Below, piece by piece: positions 33,485-44,246 of a stretch of DNA of 64,000 nucleotides. Within the stretch, counting starts at the first letter, position 1, and the number at the start of each line of letters is the position of its first letter. Made by a program: the position numbers and the translations under genes. This DNA comes from Paralithodes platypus (Eukaryota; Arthropoda; Malacostraca; Decapoda; Lithodidae): NCBI GenBank assembly GCA_032716605.1, contig CM064502.1, positions 52,639,313-52,703,312 on the forward strand, given 5' to 3'. The notes beneath the pieces were generated by a model that was not told the DNA's origin, searched no databases, and worked only from the letters and a program-made list of their open reading frames with translations.

Positions 33485-34366
33485 TGAAAATGCAATAGTG
33501 TGAGTAATATTGTAAGAGTGTAAAATTGGCTATGACTCAGATATGGAGTGACATGTAGTGTGAAGGACTAATTAATTGAGTAATTACAAATACATTAACA
33601 CTAACAATAAACAATACAATCTATTGTTACAAAGGCAGAGGGAAGTATAATTAGACAGTAGGTCAAGTTAATTATGATTGATAAACATTTAGTAAATTTC
33701 TGAAAGTCAAATTGATTGTTGACTGGGGTATGATAAATTATATATATTGGATAATAACCTGAAAATGCGTGATTAAGCTCATTTTAATTCTGAAGCGAAG
33801 AAAAGAAGAAAACAAATGATAATGATAATTAAAATTAGAATAATAAGAAAATCCACACACACATCGCAAACCCCCCCCCCCCCCTCCAGTCGTCGTATGA
33901 GCTAGTGTTAACCAGAAGTCCGACTCTATTGCTATCAAGTAATGGACTGCTTAGCCATAATTTGCTGATGGATAGGGCAATCGTTGCATGTAGAAGGTTC
34001 GTTAGCGAGAGCAAAGCAATCACATATCAGAATGCTTCCTCATTGTATTAACAGTTAAATGTCTAATAAATAAATGGTCTCACATCGCATAATTTATATT
34101 CCAAGGGGTTACAATTATGAACTTGATAATCTTTGTAATTGTTATTCATGAAAGAACACTTACAGAAGATGTGTAGTATCTCCCAGAAACTTGAAAATAT
34201 CGTCTTGCGATTGCCAGAATTAGTTTTATGAGCAAATACAAGTGTTTTTGGATTTACTAAGATATTTCATAATTATTGTCTGTTGCTGAGATTCAAGTGA
34301 CCCCCCCCCCCCCCCCACCTTGCAAAATATTGTATCTTTAAAAGAGACGTGTTTCCAGTATGGTCA
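33485..34366. other. AT-rich unique sequence with two poly-C tracts
   Basis: C runs at about 33871-33884 and 34303-34317. A weak (AAT/GAA) composition lies near 33790-33850. No gene or repeat copy is recognised. Confidence 0.35.
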
Positions 34367-34831
34367 TTAACCCATTCAGCACCATGACGCCTTTTTACCT
34401 TTGATTCTGGCTAAAATTAGACGCTTGCATGCGGTTTAAGGGGAGGTATTTAGTTTGGTCCCTAGACCTCCATCAAGCTTAAAATTACACCCTCTTGAGT
34501 CCCTTTCAAGATAAATTTGTACATGTTTCGGTAGAAAAATGTCCCGGCCGAAGGCCGGTTCCTCTTAAATTATAGGCTCGCTATCGCTCGCCAGGATAAA
34601 ATCGACACCTGAATTGCACGAAAGGTCTTAATATGGGGTGAAAGTTCTTAAAATCGCTAAACTAATGGGGCAAACGTTTTATAATATCAAAAGCAATGGG
34701 GCTAAACATGAGGGAGAAAGGGGTCAAGAAAAAAATCCCTCAAGTGGAGATCTCCCCTTAGGAAGGATCTGTGTTATTCAGAGTATTGATTTAGATCGTA
34801 TTTACCCCTCCGATTCCTAGAAGTAGATTAT
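34367..34831. mobile_element. Family C MITE, copy C10, split by B4, right end missing
   Basis: The left part TTAACCCATTCAGCACCATG with CTGGCTAAAATTAGACG (34367-34435) and the continuation GGAAGGATCTGTGTTATTCA with TTTAGATCGTATTTACCCCT (34761-34831) flank MITE B4. The right end is replaced by D3. It is closest to C6. Confidence 0.8.
34436..34760 (-). mobile_element. Family B MITE, copy B4 (short subfamily), nested in C10
   Basis: TTAA at 34436-34439; the right target copy is decayed to TTAG. Perfect hairpin CCGGCCGAAGGCCGG and core GGCTCGCTATCGCTCGCC. It carries the short-subfamily deletion (GGTCTTAATATGGGGTGAAA) shared with B8, B16 and B17. Confidence 0.92.
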
Positions 34832-34970
34832 AAGCTAATATTTCTACCATTTGGGAAGAGTCAGTCAAGGAATAGATGTGGACATTTACAGCCAATTTGC
34901 TCAAGCCCTTTTTGAGTTACAGAGGATAGAGGCCATTATTTCTCGCCAACGTACAGTGAATAGACTATAG
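34832..34970. mobile_element. Family D element, copy D3 (right part)
   Basis: This begins at GCTAATATTTCTACCATTTG, the middle of the D plan, and ends GTGAATAGACTATAG. The left third is absent. It directly abuts the broken C10. Confidence 0.8.
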
Positions 34971-35282
34971 GACTCTTCCCGTTCATCTGCCCCCAGTACC
35001 GATATATTACCAGCCGAGTGATGAAGAACCTCAAAAATATCGACATCATAACTCTCCATGGCTCCTTAGTATTGATGAATAGACACTCTTAATGGCAGAT
35101 AGATGCAGAATTATGTAGCAGTGAGAAAGACTGAGGATGGCGAGAAGGGAAGAGAAAGGGGTAAAGGTGCCAGTATATATTTTTAATTTTTATTTTTCGA
35201 AATTATTATAGTTTGTATAGCAATGTACAGTACAGTGCTTCTCAGATCTGTGTATAATCACATTGCTCCTGAAGAGTGGATA

Positions 35283-35286
<4 letters not shown>
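34971..35286. other. Unique sequence
   Basis: Nothing recognised. Confidence 0.3.

Positions 35287-35342
<56 letters not shown>
35287..35342 (+). repeat. (GT)n microsatellite
   Basis: About 28 GT units. Confidence 0.97.
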
Positions 35343-35345
<3 letters not shown>

Positions 35346-35450
35346 GAAGACTTTTTTCATATCGACTTCGGTCATCATCTAGGCTAAACATATACTGTAT
35401 AGGCCTATGTGTAATACCTAATAGTAAATGCAAAATGTATTTAATTCACA

Positions 35451-35690
35451 ATGGAAAATAGGTTACTTAATTTAGCTAATTATGACGATGTATATGAGAA
35501 GGTAAAGATCCTGTGTTATTCAAGAGTTCGAAACCGGATCAAGGAGGACGAGAGTAAACAAACAGCTGCTCAACCAAATAGACTGGAGCAACACCCTATA
35601 TATGAACTCAGCCTTGTGAAAAGAAGATTAAGTGACCCCACAGTTGTCGGTATTAGGACGAGGAGGGAGAGACTGAGGAAGAAGAGGAGT
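35451..35690 (+). other. Open frame entering the minisatellite, uncertain
   Basis: From ATG at 35451 the first 75 or so codons (MENRLLNLANYDDVYEKVKI onward, with a mixed, charged, non-repetitive composition) look more protein-like than other short frames here, before the frame runs into the GGA-rich minisatellite. No domain is recognised, no splice evidence can be claimed, and chance is quite possible. Confidence 0.2.
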
Positions 35691-36175
35691 AGGAAGAGGT
35701 GGTGGTGGAAGAGGAGAGAGAGTAGGAAGAGGTGGTGGTGGAAGAGGAGGAGAGTAGGAAGAGGTGGTGGTGGAAGAGGAGGAGAGTAGGAAGAGGTGGT
35801 GGTGGAAGAGGAGGGAGAGTAGGAAGAGGTGGTGGTGGAAGAGGAGGAGAGTAGGAAGAGGTGGTGGTGGAAGAGGAGGAGAGTAGGAAGAGGTGGTGGT
35901 GATGGAAGAGGAGGGAGAGTAGGAAGAGGTGGTGATGGAAGAGGAGGAGAGTAGGAAGAGGTGGAGGTGGAAGAGGAGGAGAGTAGGAAGAGGTGGTGAT
36001 GGAAGAGGAGGGAGAGTAGGAAGAGGTGGTGGTGGAAGAGGAGGAGAGTAGGAAGAGGTCGTGGTGGAAGAGGAGGGAGAGTAGGAAGAGGTGGTGGTGG
36101 AAGAGGTGGTAGTGGAAGAGGAGGGAGAGTAGGAAGAGGTGGTGGTGGAAGAGGAGGGTAGGAAGAGATGGTGGA
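35691..36175 (+). repeat. About 32-bp GA/GT minisatellite
   Basis: About 15 units of GAGAGTAGGAAGAGGTGGTG plus GTGGAAGAGGAG, with variants (GGTGATGG, extra GGA). Minus-strand open frames of 226 and 243 codons are Ser/Pro/Leu translations of it. Confidence 0.95.
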
Positions 36176-36645
36176 TGAGAAAGAAGTGGAGAGGATATTA
36201 TAAATAAGGAAATTAATATAAGAAGTATGAAAATGTATGAGGATAAAGCTATGAAGGGAGGCAAGAGTGGTATAAGAGGTCGATGAGGAACAGGGAAGCA
36301 ACAGGAGGAGAAGGGAGATACGAAGAGGAACAAAGAAAGGGGAATAGGGAGAAGGAGGGATAAATAGAGTAGGAAGAGGCAGTGCTGGGTAAGGAAGAGG
36401 CTAATGAAGAAGAAGAGGATGAATAGGGAAATGCAGATGAAGAGGATAAATAAGAGGGATAATGTAGATGGAGTGGAAGTAGCAGATGTAAGAGGAGGAA
36501 GAAGAAGTGAAAGGACATGTGATGAGGAGAGGGGGTATTGTGAAGGACAGGAGAAGGAAAAGGAAGTAAATAAGAAAGACCTGAAACTGGATTTAAAGGA
36601 AGGGACAGTATACGAAACAGCAAAGAAGGAAGAGGAAAATGAGAA
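36176..36645. other. Purine-rich low-complexity sequence
   Basis: A/G-rich on the plus strand (GAAGAGGA, AAGGAAGAGG words) without a fixed period; 86- and 124-codon frames are low complexity. Confidence 0.5.
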
Positions 36646-36649
36646 GAGA

Positions 36650-37565
36650 GAGAGAGTTACATAGATACACAGACTACACAGACCTTGCGGTCCCTACTAG
36701 GTAGTCCGGTCTTTGTGCTAAATTAGAATTTGCTACAAGTGGAAGGCAAGGATAGCAAAGAAGAAGGCTCTCTCCCAACCCACCTATCCCTCCGACCGTT
36801 GGTCGGCATGAAATTAAGTTGGGGAAAGAAGTCCCCCAGCAGAATGAGAAAAACTTCTACTGGAAAATTTATAGTAAAGAACGAAGATGCGAAATATTAT
36901 ATACTACTGATGCTTAACCTATGTTTTTTTGTTCACCTATATTATTCCCACCTCCTCAAAATGAATGTCTAGACTTCTTTTGAATGTGTCAATTGTCTTA
37001 TATTGTACCACTTTCTCTGGCAATTTGTTCCACTCGATGACCACACTGTAGGTGAAGAAGTGCTTTGTGACATCGATATTCGCCCTCCTGGTTTTTTATT
37101 TCATTCCATTTCCCCGAGTTAATGAACTATTATCTATTTTGAAAAGTGAATCTATATAAATGTTGTCAAATTCCTTTAGTATCTTGTAACAGTTGATTAA
37201 TTGACCTCGAAATCTTCTTTTATTAATTGATTTTTTTTTTATTTTTTTTTAGTCTTTCATGATAAGATTATTTCTTAGTGACAGAATCAACTTTGTCGCT
37301 CGCTCTACGCTGCACCGACTCAAGTTTCTCAATGTCCTTCCTCAGATAAGGATACAAAAATTGCTCGCCATATTCAAGATGGGGCCTATATGCTTTTAAA
37401 TAAAGGTACTATAATGTTCTCATTTTTATAAGTAAAATTTCTCTTAATATATCCCAATGCTCGATTGGCCTTATTCGCAGCTGCTGCACATTGATCTGAG
37501 GTCTTTAGGTTTTCAGATATAAGAACCCCCAGGTCTTTAACTAATGCAGAGAGAGAGAGAGAGCA
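36650..37565 (-). mobile_element. CR1-like LINE of a second family, 3' end
   Basis: On the minus strand KDLGVLISENLKTSDQC, then after a stop LEYGEQFLYPYLRKDIEKLE and SVQRRA match the CR1 C-terminal layout but differ strongly from copies 1-3. Downstream, a degenerate TFKRSLDIHFEE (about 36965) marks the C-terminus. The 3' UTR contains GACTACACAGACCTTGCGGT (complement orientation at 36668-36700), which recurs at 39015-39050. Confidence 0.8.
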
Positions 37566-38374
37566 TGCGGGAAGAATTATTGAAGGAAAGGTGGCAAAGG
37601 GAAACAATAGAGGTGCAAGGGGAAATATATGAAATATGTAGAAGAGGAGTTGAAAGCCAATGCTAACTATAAAAATTAAATATGGAATGGAAACCAATAT
37701 AATTGTGACAAGGAATACAGATATATGATACGTTTATTGAGTGGAAATACAATAACGATAATAATGTGTGCACTATTGAACCACATACACAAATTGGAGG
37801 AAGACATTCATTAATAGAAAAACACAGCAAAAAAGTGAAGAACGCGAATATGCGAAAAAGAAGTGGAAAGAAATGAGACAACAAAATACGAAAATCCCAC
37901 AATAATTACAGTGTAAAGGATTGAGTGGATCAAGAACAAATATCAAACCCATTGTGATATTTGGGGGTTTATAAGGAAACTTGTATTGTAAGTATTTTCC
38001 AATTTAATGACTGAGAATTTAGACATGAATATTCATTCTATGAACGGATGTATTTCTTACATATTAGAGAGGACTTGTGAACAATAAATACATACAAAAT
38101 ATCAAGGTTTTGCCATATTGCTTTTTCAGTTAGACCTGAAAACAAATAGATTCGGAAACGTTGCTAACATATAGACCCCTCCTCACATCCAAGTTATCTT
38201 CCCATACTGACAATTTATACTGCATAGATATCAAAAGGGAAGCGACAAACTATTTTTGTTTCTATTTCTATTGTATATTATTTTTGGTAACATGCCTTTT
38301 ACAATTGCGTCGGTAACTAAAGTCAACGATAAATATTGTCTGAAAAAGGTTAATGTGCCTACAGATTAACCCCA
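37566..38374. other. AT-rich unique sequence with a (GA)n scar
   Basis: A short GAGAGAGA tract lies at 37550-37563. The rest is unique with no gene recognised. Confidence 0.35.
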
Positions 38375-38439
38375 TTAAATAATTATGGCTCGTGGGGAAC
38401 TGGTAGTTGATAATGGACAAACAAGGTCACTTGTCCAGG

Positions 38440-38770
38440 TATTGCATTTCGCCAAATTTAGTCCACCACGTTCACAGACGTAGCATAAGAACATAAGAAA
38501 ACGGGAACTTTCAAAGGGCCAATTGATCCACTGTCTTACTATAGCACTCGGTAGCCTATTCCATATATCTACAACTCTTTTACCAAACCAATATGAGACA
38601 GGACCGATCCTTTGTGAATACATGCCGAGTGTCTTTGATTGATTGATGACGTTCTAGATGTTCTTTGTGCGCAATAAATGATTCTAATAGTTTGCCTACA
38701 ATTGATGTCAAACTGATTGGACGATAATTTCAAGCAATAGAATTATCTCCTTTAATATTGTCATTACCCC
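38440..38770 (-). mobile_element. LINE of a third type, internally deleted
   Basis: The minus strand has NYRPISLTSIVGKLLESFIA (38670-38735), the classic RT fingers motif, followed almost directly by a C-terminal GPVSYWFGKRVVDIWNRLPS segment (38545-38600); the palm with its catalytic residues is missing. The 3' end reads CCGTTTTCTTATGTTCTTAT, a short tandem tail. Confidence 0.75.
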
Positions 38771-39416
38771 TAAAAGGTAACGAATTAAGGCGAAAATAGA
38801 ACGAAAATGGAGAAGAAAATAAGTCAAGTTGACAAAGCCATACACATGATTAATAACTACAAGCAAACCAGGACTTTACATATCAAAACACGATAGACTA
38901 TCCACCGAGGTTATTACGTGAATCTAATCCCTTGTGTTGTGAGGGGCGAAGTAACACAGGACAGATTATAGGGGTTCACATTCAGAGAGATTTACATAAA
39001 TTTACATATATATACTGACCACACAGACCTTACGATCCCAACGAGGTGGTCAGCACTTAATTCTATTAGAGATAGCTAACCCGAGAGTAAGGGACAGTGG
39101 AAGGAAAGGATAGCAAAGAAGAAGAAGAGAGAGCGAGAGAGAAAGAGAAAGAGAGTTACATGAAGTTACAATAAATAGGTAGTATCTCAGAGACCTTGGG
39201 GTCCATTCCGGGGAAATACTCGAAGTGGAAGGAGAGAGATTGTTTATTGCACTACACTCATGTGCAAAATATTATCTTCTTAACAGATTTCATATTATGT
39301 GATAAAGTTTCCACAAATACTAGTGCTGAACCTTTTCAATTCTAACTTCCAGCCATGGTTGCATGTTGTATTCATATTTAGGCATTTTGCTATAATCCAC
39401 ATCGTCAAATCCATTA

Positions 39417-39418
<2 letters not shown>
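38771..39418. other. Unique sequence plus a LINE 3'-UTR scar
   Basis: Bases 39012-39060 (CTGACCACACAGACCTTACG, CGAGGTGGTCAGCAC) resemble the 3' UTR of the LINE at 36650, and 39095-39125 shares GGAAAGGATAGCAAAGAAGA with 36742-36765. The remainder is unique. Confidence 0.5.

Positions 39419-39419
<1 letters not shown>

Positions 39420-39504
<85 letters not shown>
39420..39504 (+). repeat. (GA)n microsatellite
   Basis: About 42 GA units. Confidence 0.97.
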
Positions 39505-39507
<3 letters not shown>

Positions 39508-39898
39508 GGATCAAAGGGGACATAACCTGAATATTTAGATAGGATATGTGGTGTGATGGAAAGGAACGGGGACACGTGTTAGTGGGGAGCGACATGCCAA
39601 CCTATTAACAGTAACCGCCATTTTGTATTCCCAGTGTTCTTAAAATGCATATAGTCCCACAATCCAACCCAAAAATTCATAGAGGTTTTTCCATATGTGT
39701 AGCTTATGAATTATAGAAACAAAAGTTATTACTAAACAAAGTCTGACAATAAATGTTTGGCGCAAGTATTTTCTATTTTTATTTTCTTATTGGGAGGACT
39801 TTAAGCCAAGTTGCAAAAGTTTCAGCTGTAATTATAAGTTCAGATACAATATCTGTCATTAAACTGATTAAACGAACCTTCGAAATGCAAATATATTA
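39505..39898. other. AT-rich unique sequence
   Basis: Nothing recognised. Confidence 0.3.
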
Positions 39899-40022
39899 GG
39901 TGAAGGGGAGGGGGGGGGGGGGGCGCGTATTTATAATTGATTTTTTTTTCACTAGACCTCCATCAAGCTTTAAGAAACCCACCCCCAAGATAAATTTGTA
40001 CACTTTTCGATAGAAAAATGGG
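39899..40022 (-). mobile_element. Family B MITE fragment, copy B20
   Basis: Only the first third in minus orientation: a G-run of about 17, CTAGACCTCCATCAAGCTTT, CACCCCCAAGATAAATTTGT, TTTTCGATAGAAAAATGGGG. Homology stops before the hairpin and core. Confidence 0.7.
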
Positions 40023-40275
40023 GCTGGTACAGGCGCGGCGTCATGCTTGAGTGGCCCCTGAACTCCAACAACAGGTATACAAAATTAAACCTATGTAACT
40101 AAAGTTGGTGTAGATTCTCCCAATAGATGATGCCCATGTACCGTAGGTAAGGTGTGTATGTGTCCTTGGAATACCTCACCGGATTATTGTATTCATACTT
40201 GCTTTACAATACATACCCAATAACTGATATCTGTATGGCTGATGAAAGTCTAATATTTATTTGGATTTTTGTGTT
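40023..40275. other. Unique sequence
   Basis: Nothing recognised. Confidence 0.3.
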
Positions 40276-40297
40276 GTTATTATTATTATTATTATTA

Positions 40298-40328
<31 letters not shown>

Positions 40329-40330
40329 AT
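40276..40330. repeat. (TTA)n microsatellite, tail of the adjacent SINE
   Basis: About 18 TTA units. On the minus strand this is (AAT/TAA)n directly after the SINE body at 40334-40465, the position of a SINE 3' tail. Confidence 0.88.
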
Positions 40331-40333
40331 TTT

Positions 40334-40465
40334 TTCCACCTACCAACTTCACTTCTAAACTCAATTAATGAAATCAACAAATACATGTGGCACTCCAAGG
40401 ACTCGAACCTAGGATACTCACATCGAAATTCCGCGCACTTATGCATTACGCTATCAAGACAGTTA
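40334..40465 (-). mobile_element. tRNA-derived SINE, copy S6
   Basis: On the minus strand CTTGATAGCGTAATGCATAA (A-box region) and CTAGGTTCGAGTCCTTGGAG (B box), then a body with GCCACATGTATTTGTTGATT. It matches 41195-41325 over its whole length. Confidence 0.8.
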
Positions 40466-40670
40466 CTTTACTCATACTATCTATCAGAGTGATAAGTGAG
40501 CGATCTCTGCCATACCCATAGCTTACTCTGACTGTTCCTTTTACTTATATATTTTCTAGATCTCAAGTGACGGCGTCTCTTCCGTGGATTGACCTCCCAA
40601 TCTACCAAGATTGGAAGCTAAAGCGTCACATTTTTCCTTTGCCCCTCAACTTTCTCTTCATAATTGCTGA

Positions 40671-40878
40671 GGGGCACAGGGCCCTGGGTGGGGCTTTTGT
40701 TTCCCGGGCGTTTCCGCACCCTCCTTAGCTCCCCGCCATGGAGTGGCTTCGGTCACCCAGGCTTTACTGTGGTCGGCACGGAAGGTTCTGTGGGGGCGCT
40801 CGGTTATGGCCTTGGCCTTGCTCAGGGCCTTGGGGCTGTTCGGCCAGGCAGCTTGGGGAACAACAACAACAACAACTC
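40671..40878 (+). mobile_element. GC-rich SINE-like retroelement with (AAC)n tail, copy 1
   Basis: About 200 bp, GC-rich, beginning near GGGTGGGGCTTTTGTTTCCC, containing CCCCGCCATGGAGTGGCTTC and ending CAGCTTGGGGAACAACAACA. It is about 92 percent identical by eye to 55891-56080. No clear target duplication is seen at this copy. Confidence 0.8.
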
Positions 40879-41194
40879 ATACAAGAGTTTTGTTTCTTTG
40901 CAAACAACACTGTAAATTTCTAAATATAAAATTAATGTATATTAATCAGCACACATTTTCTCAGTTATCGAGCTATGGCTGCAGGGAAAATGCAAATTAG
41001 GAAGGATGACATTCTATAAAATATGTACTCTCACGTATGTGGAGTATCCTTTGTGCCTAGTGTGTTCTATATACAATTATTAGGCAAAAAGAAAATATTT
41101 ATGACAAATAAATAGTTAACTACATAAAGCTAAAGTGATCTATAAAGTGATCCTAAGATAAACTCCTAAATAATGTGTAATTATTATGTTCTCT
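40879..41194. other. AT-rich unique sequence
   Basis: Nothing recognised. Confidence 0.3.
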
Positions 41195-41325
41195 CCACCA
41201 ACCAACTTTACTCCTAAACTCGATTAATGAAATTAACAAACACATGTGGCAGTCCGGGGATTCGAACCTAGGATGCTCACACCGAAAATCAACACACTTA
41301 TGCATTGCACCCCGAAGACATAAAT
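41195..41325 (-). mobile_element. tRNA-derived SINE, copy S7
   Basis: B box (minus) CTAGGTTCGAATCCCCGGAC, body CTGCCACATGTGTTTGTTAA, partly matching S6. The tail is only a few ATT units. Confidence 0.8.
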
Positions 41326-41403
41326 AAGGCATATATTCACGCTAAAAACAACCTCCTGTTTAACATTTTGAATGAGACATACACATTTACATTCACGGTC
41401 TAC

Positions 41404-41520
41404 ACTCTACTGTTTGGACACTTGATCCTCAGTGTTTTGGAGGACAAGCAACCTAGAAGGGTCACTAGATCTGTTGTTGCTTGATTTTTGTTGTACTCCT
41501 TTGTACTCCTTTGTACTCTA
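41404..41520 (+). mobile_element. CR1-like LINE, copy 4, 3' tail only
   Basis: This begins CTGTTTGGACACTTGATCCT and ends with three CTTTGTACT-type decamers, matching the last 115 bp of copies 1-3. It is severely 5'-truncated. Confidence 0.9.
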
Positions 41521-41564
41521 CAGTATGTGTTTAGTTTCCAATGCAGTTTAGGACCAACAAATAT

Positions 41565-41960
41565 TATACGTACCGGTATACATTAATATATACGTACCGG
41601 TATACATTAATATATACGTACCGGTATACATTAATATAAACGTACCGGTATACATTAATATATACGTACCGGTATACATTAATATATACGTACCGGTATA
41701 CATTAATATAAACGTTCCGGTATACATTAATATAAACGTACCGGTATACATTAATATATACGTACCGGTATACATTAATATATACGTACCGGTATACATT
41801 AATATATACGTACCGGTATACATTAATATATACGTACGGTTATACATTAATATATACGTACCGGTATACATTAATATATACGTACCGGTATACATTAAAA
41901 TACACGTACCGGTATGCATTAATATTACGTACCGGTATACATTACCGGTATACACTTATA
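41565..41960. repeat. 22-bp TACCGGTA minisatellite, block 1
   Basis: About 17 units of TACGTACCGGTATACATTAA plus TA. The unit contains the palindromes TACCGGTA and GTATAC. Both strands are open through the array (repeating Tyr/Thr/Ile), which is an artefact of the period. Confidence 0.95.
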
Positions 41961-42395
41961 TAGTGTATACATTATATATTATAGGTACCGGTATACATTA
42001 TATATTATAGGTACCGGTATACATTATATACACCTTGCGTACCGGTAACAATATATATACGTACCGGTATACATTAATATATACGTACCGGTATACATTA
42101 ATATATACGTACCGGTATACATTAATATATACGTACCGGTATACATTAATATATACGTACCGGTATACATTAATATATACGTACCGGTATACATTAATAT
42201 ATACGTACCGGTATACATTAATATATACGTACCGGTATACATTAATATATACGTACCGGTATACATTAATATATACGTACCGGTATACATTAATATACGT
42301 ACCGGTATACATTAATATATACGTACCGGTATACATTAATATATACGTACCGGTATACATTAATATATACGTACCGGTATACATTAATATTACAA
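41961..42395. repeat. 22-bp TACCGGTA minisatellite, block 2
   Basis: After a short divergent stretch (41945-42050, with the words ATTATATATTATAGGTACCG repeated), about 15 highly uniform units follow. The array ends where MITE B5 begins. Confidence 0.95.
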
Positions 42396-42398
42396 CCT

Positions 42399-42774
42399 TT
42401 AAGGGGACACTGACTGCTTGTTTGGCCTATAAATTCATTCATTCATAAATTCTTAGTTTCCTCGCTCGACATCCCTCAAACTTAGAGAAACATCCCCTAG
42501 AAACCCCCCCCCCCCCTCAAGATAAATTTGTAATTTTTTCGATAGAAAAATTTCCCGGCCGAAGGCCGGTTCCTCTTACAATTACAGGCTCGCTATCGCT
42601 CGCCAGGAAAAAATCGACACCTAAATGTCAGGATAGGTCTTAAAATTTATAACGAAATGTGACGAAAGATCTTAAAATCGCCAAACAAATGGGCCGAACG
42701 TCTAAAAATCTAAGAAATAATGGGACTAAACACGAGGGAGAAAGGGGACCAGAAAAACGAGCGTCTCCCCTTAA
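42399..42774 (-). mobile_element. Family B MITE, copy B5
   Basis: TTAA at 42399-42402 and 42771-42774. Hairpin CCGGCCGAAGGCCGG and core GGCTCGCTATCGCTCGCC are perfect; a C-run (42506-42516) interrupts the left arm. Full set of ATGGGGC/AATGTGACGAAAG modules. Confidence 0.9.
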
Positions 42775-43154
42775 GATGATCTGGTTTGTCCACGTCTATA
42801 GTGAAAGAAAAACGTTTACATAGCTAATTACTGTCAAAATATGGGTACCTGTCTTTTATTATTACTTATTTTGCATAGTTGAAAACTTAATGATGTAAAT
42901 ATTGGGGTTGGGTGTGACAGGGATGTGCCTTGTGTGGGCCGATCGGTTTTCTGCAGACTCCCATTTTCTTATGTGCTTATTTTCTTATCGTCAAGTTCGA
43001 ATTGGTGCTACCTATCGTGTATATCACATTCTCCATTTGCTGATAAGGTCCGTCATTCAAGCTGTCAGTGGGGCTTGTGAGGTCCTTTAGGTAAAATAAC
43101 TCTCAACACCCACCTTTTTGCCCAACTCTAATCTCTATCCGCTTTTCGCCTTAC
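42775..43154. other. Unique sequence with a probable LINE tail
   Basis: Bases 42915-42990 (GTGTGGGCCGATCGGTTTTC, TGCAGACTCCCATTTTCTTA, TGTGCTTATTTTCTTATCG) look like a LINE 3' end with a TTCTTATG-type tail, comparable to the tail at 38480-38510. No coding part is present. Confidence 0.45.
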
Positions 43155-43524
43155 TTAAGGGGAGACAGCCCGTTTTTCTGGACCCCCTTCTCCGTAATGT
43201 TTAGCCCCTCTAGTTTTGAGATTTTAAGATGTTGGTTCCATTAGTTTGGGGTTTTTATGACCTTTCACCCCATTTCTTTGTCAATATTAGGACCCTTCGT
43301 GCCATTTAGGAGTCTATGTTTTCCTGGCGAGCGATAGCAAGCCTGTAATTTTAGGAGGAATCGGCCTTTGGCCGGGACATTTTTTACCGAAAAATGTACA
43401 AATCTATCTTGAAGGGGGGTCTAGGTTGTGTTTTTCTAAGTTTGATGGAGGTTTAGAGAGGAAACTAAAAAAATATATGAATAAATGAATTAATAGACCA
43501 AACAAACAGCCACTGTCCCCTTAA
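43155..43524 (+). mobile_element. Family B MITE, copy B6
   Basis: TTAA at both ends. Core GGCGAGCGATAGCAAGCC, hairpin GGCCTTTGGCC (one stem change), four subterminal modules present. Confidence 0.9.
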
Positions 43525-43670
43525 TCCCGAGCTCAAAACTAATCGCATTTTCCCCAAAGTCTCCTTCAATGTCTGGGTGTTTATATTGTCCCTGCTCCCC
43601 TCCCCTGCCTTTTTATGCCTGGTGGTGGTGGTGGGTATGCCGGTGATCATGCCCGTGTTCCAGATATGAT

Positions 43671-44048
43671 TTAAGGGGGTACTATTTGTTTGTTGGTCAA
43701 TATACGTATATATTTTATATAAGTTTTGTTAGTTTCCTCGCTAGACCTCCATCAAGATTAAAAAAAAACACCCCGTAGACCCCCCTTTCAAGATAAATTT
43801 TTGCATTTTTCGATAGAAAAATGTCTCGGCCGATGGCCGGTTCCTCTTAAAATTTCAGGCTTACTATCGCTTGCCAGGAAAAAATCGACACCTAAGTGGC
43901 ACGAAAGGTCTTGAAATTGACAACGAAATGGGGCGAAAGGTATTAAAATCTCCAAACTAATGGAAAGGGAACGTCTTAAAATCTCAAAACTAATATGTTC
44001 AACACGAGGGAGAAGGAGGTCCATAAAAAGCGAGTAGTACCCCCTTAA
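43671..44048 (-). mobile_element. Family B MITE, copy B7
   Basis: TTAA at 43671-43674 and 44045-44048. The ends TTAAGGGGGTACT and AGTACCCCCTTAA form a subfamily with B18. The core is more diverged (GCTTACTATCGCTTGCC). Confidence 0.9.
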
Positions 44049-44246
44049 TCCGCTATTGTGAGCGGTGTGTTGGTGCCGGAATGCCGCCCTTCGGTATGTC
44101 CGATTCAGTGTGGTTTATTAGGATCCCTTCCCTTTCTACTTTTCTATAGCTAAATCTTTCCCAATTTATTTCCCTATTCTTGTTTCAGTTCTCAGGCGGT
44201 CCCTTTCTCTGGTCGTATTATTATTTTTATATTTGTTCTCCTTCCC
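44049..44246. other. Unique sequence
   Basis: Nothing recognised. Confidence 0.3.

Noticed and set aside
35570..36333. 226- and 243-codon minus-strand frames, Ser/Pro/Leu/His-rich
   Set aside because: They are the antisense of the 32-bp GA/GT minisatellite and adjacent purine-rich sequence.
40664..40915. Small GC-rich gene conserved at 40.7 and 55.9 kb
   Set aside because: Both copies are the same retroposon, one with an exact target duplication and both with AAC tails; the frame is not preferentially conserved.
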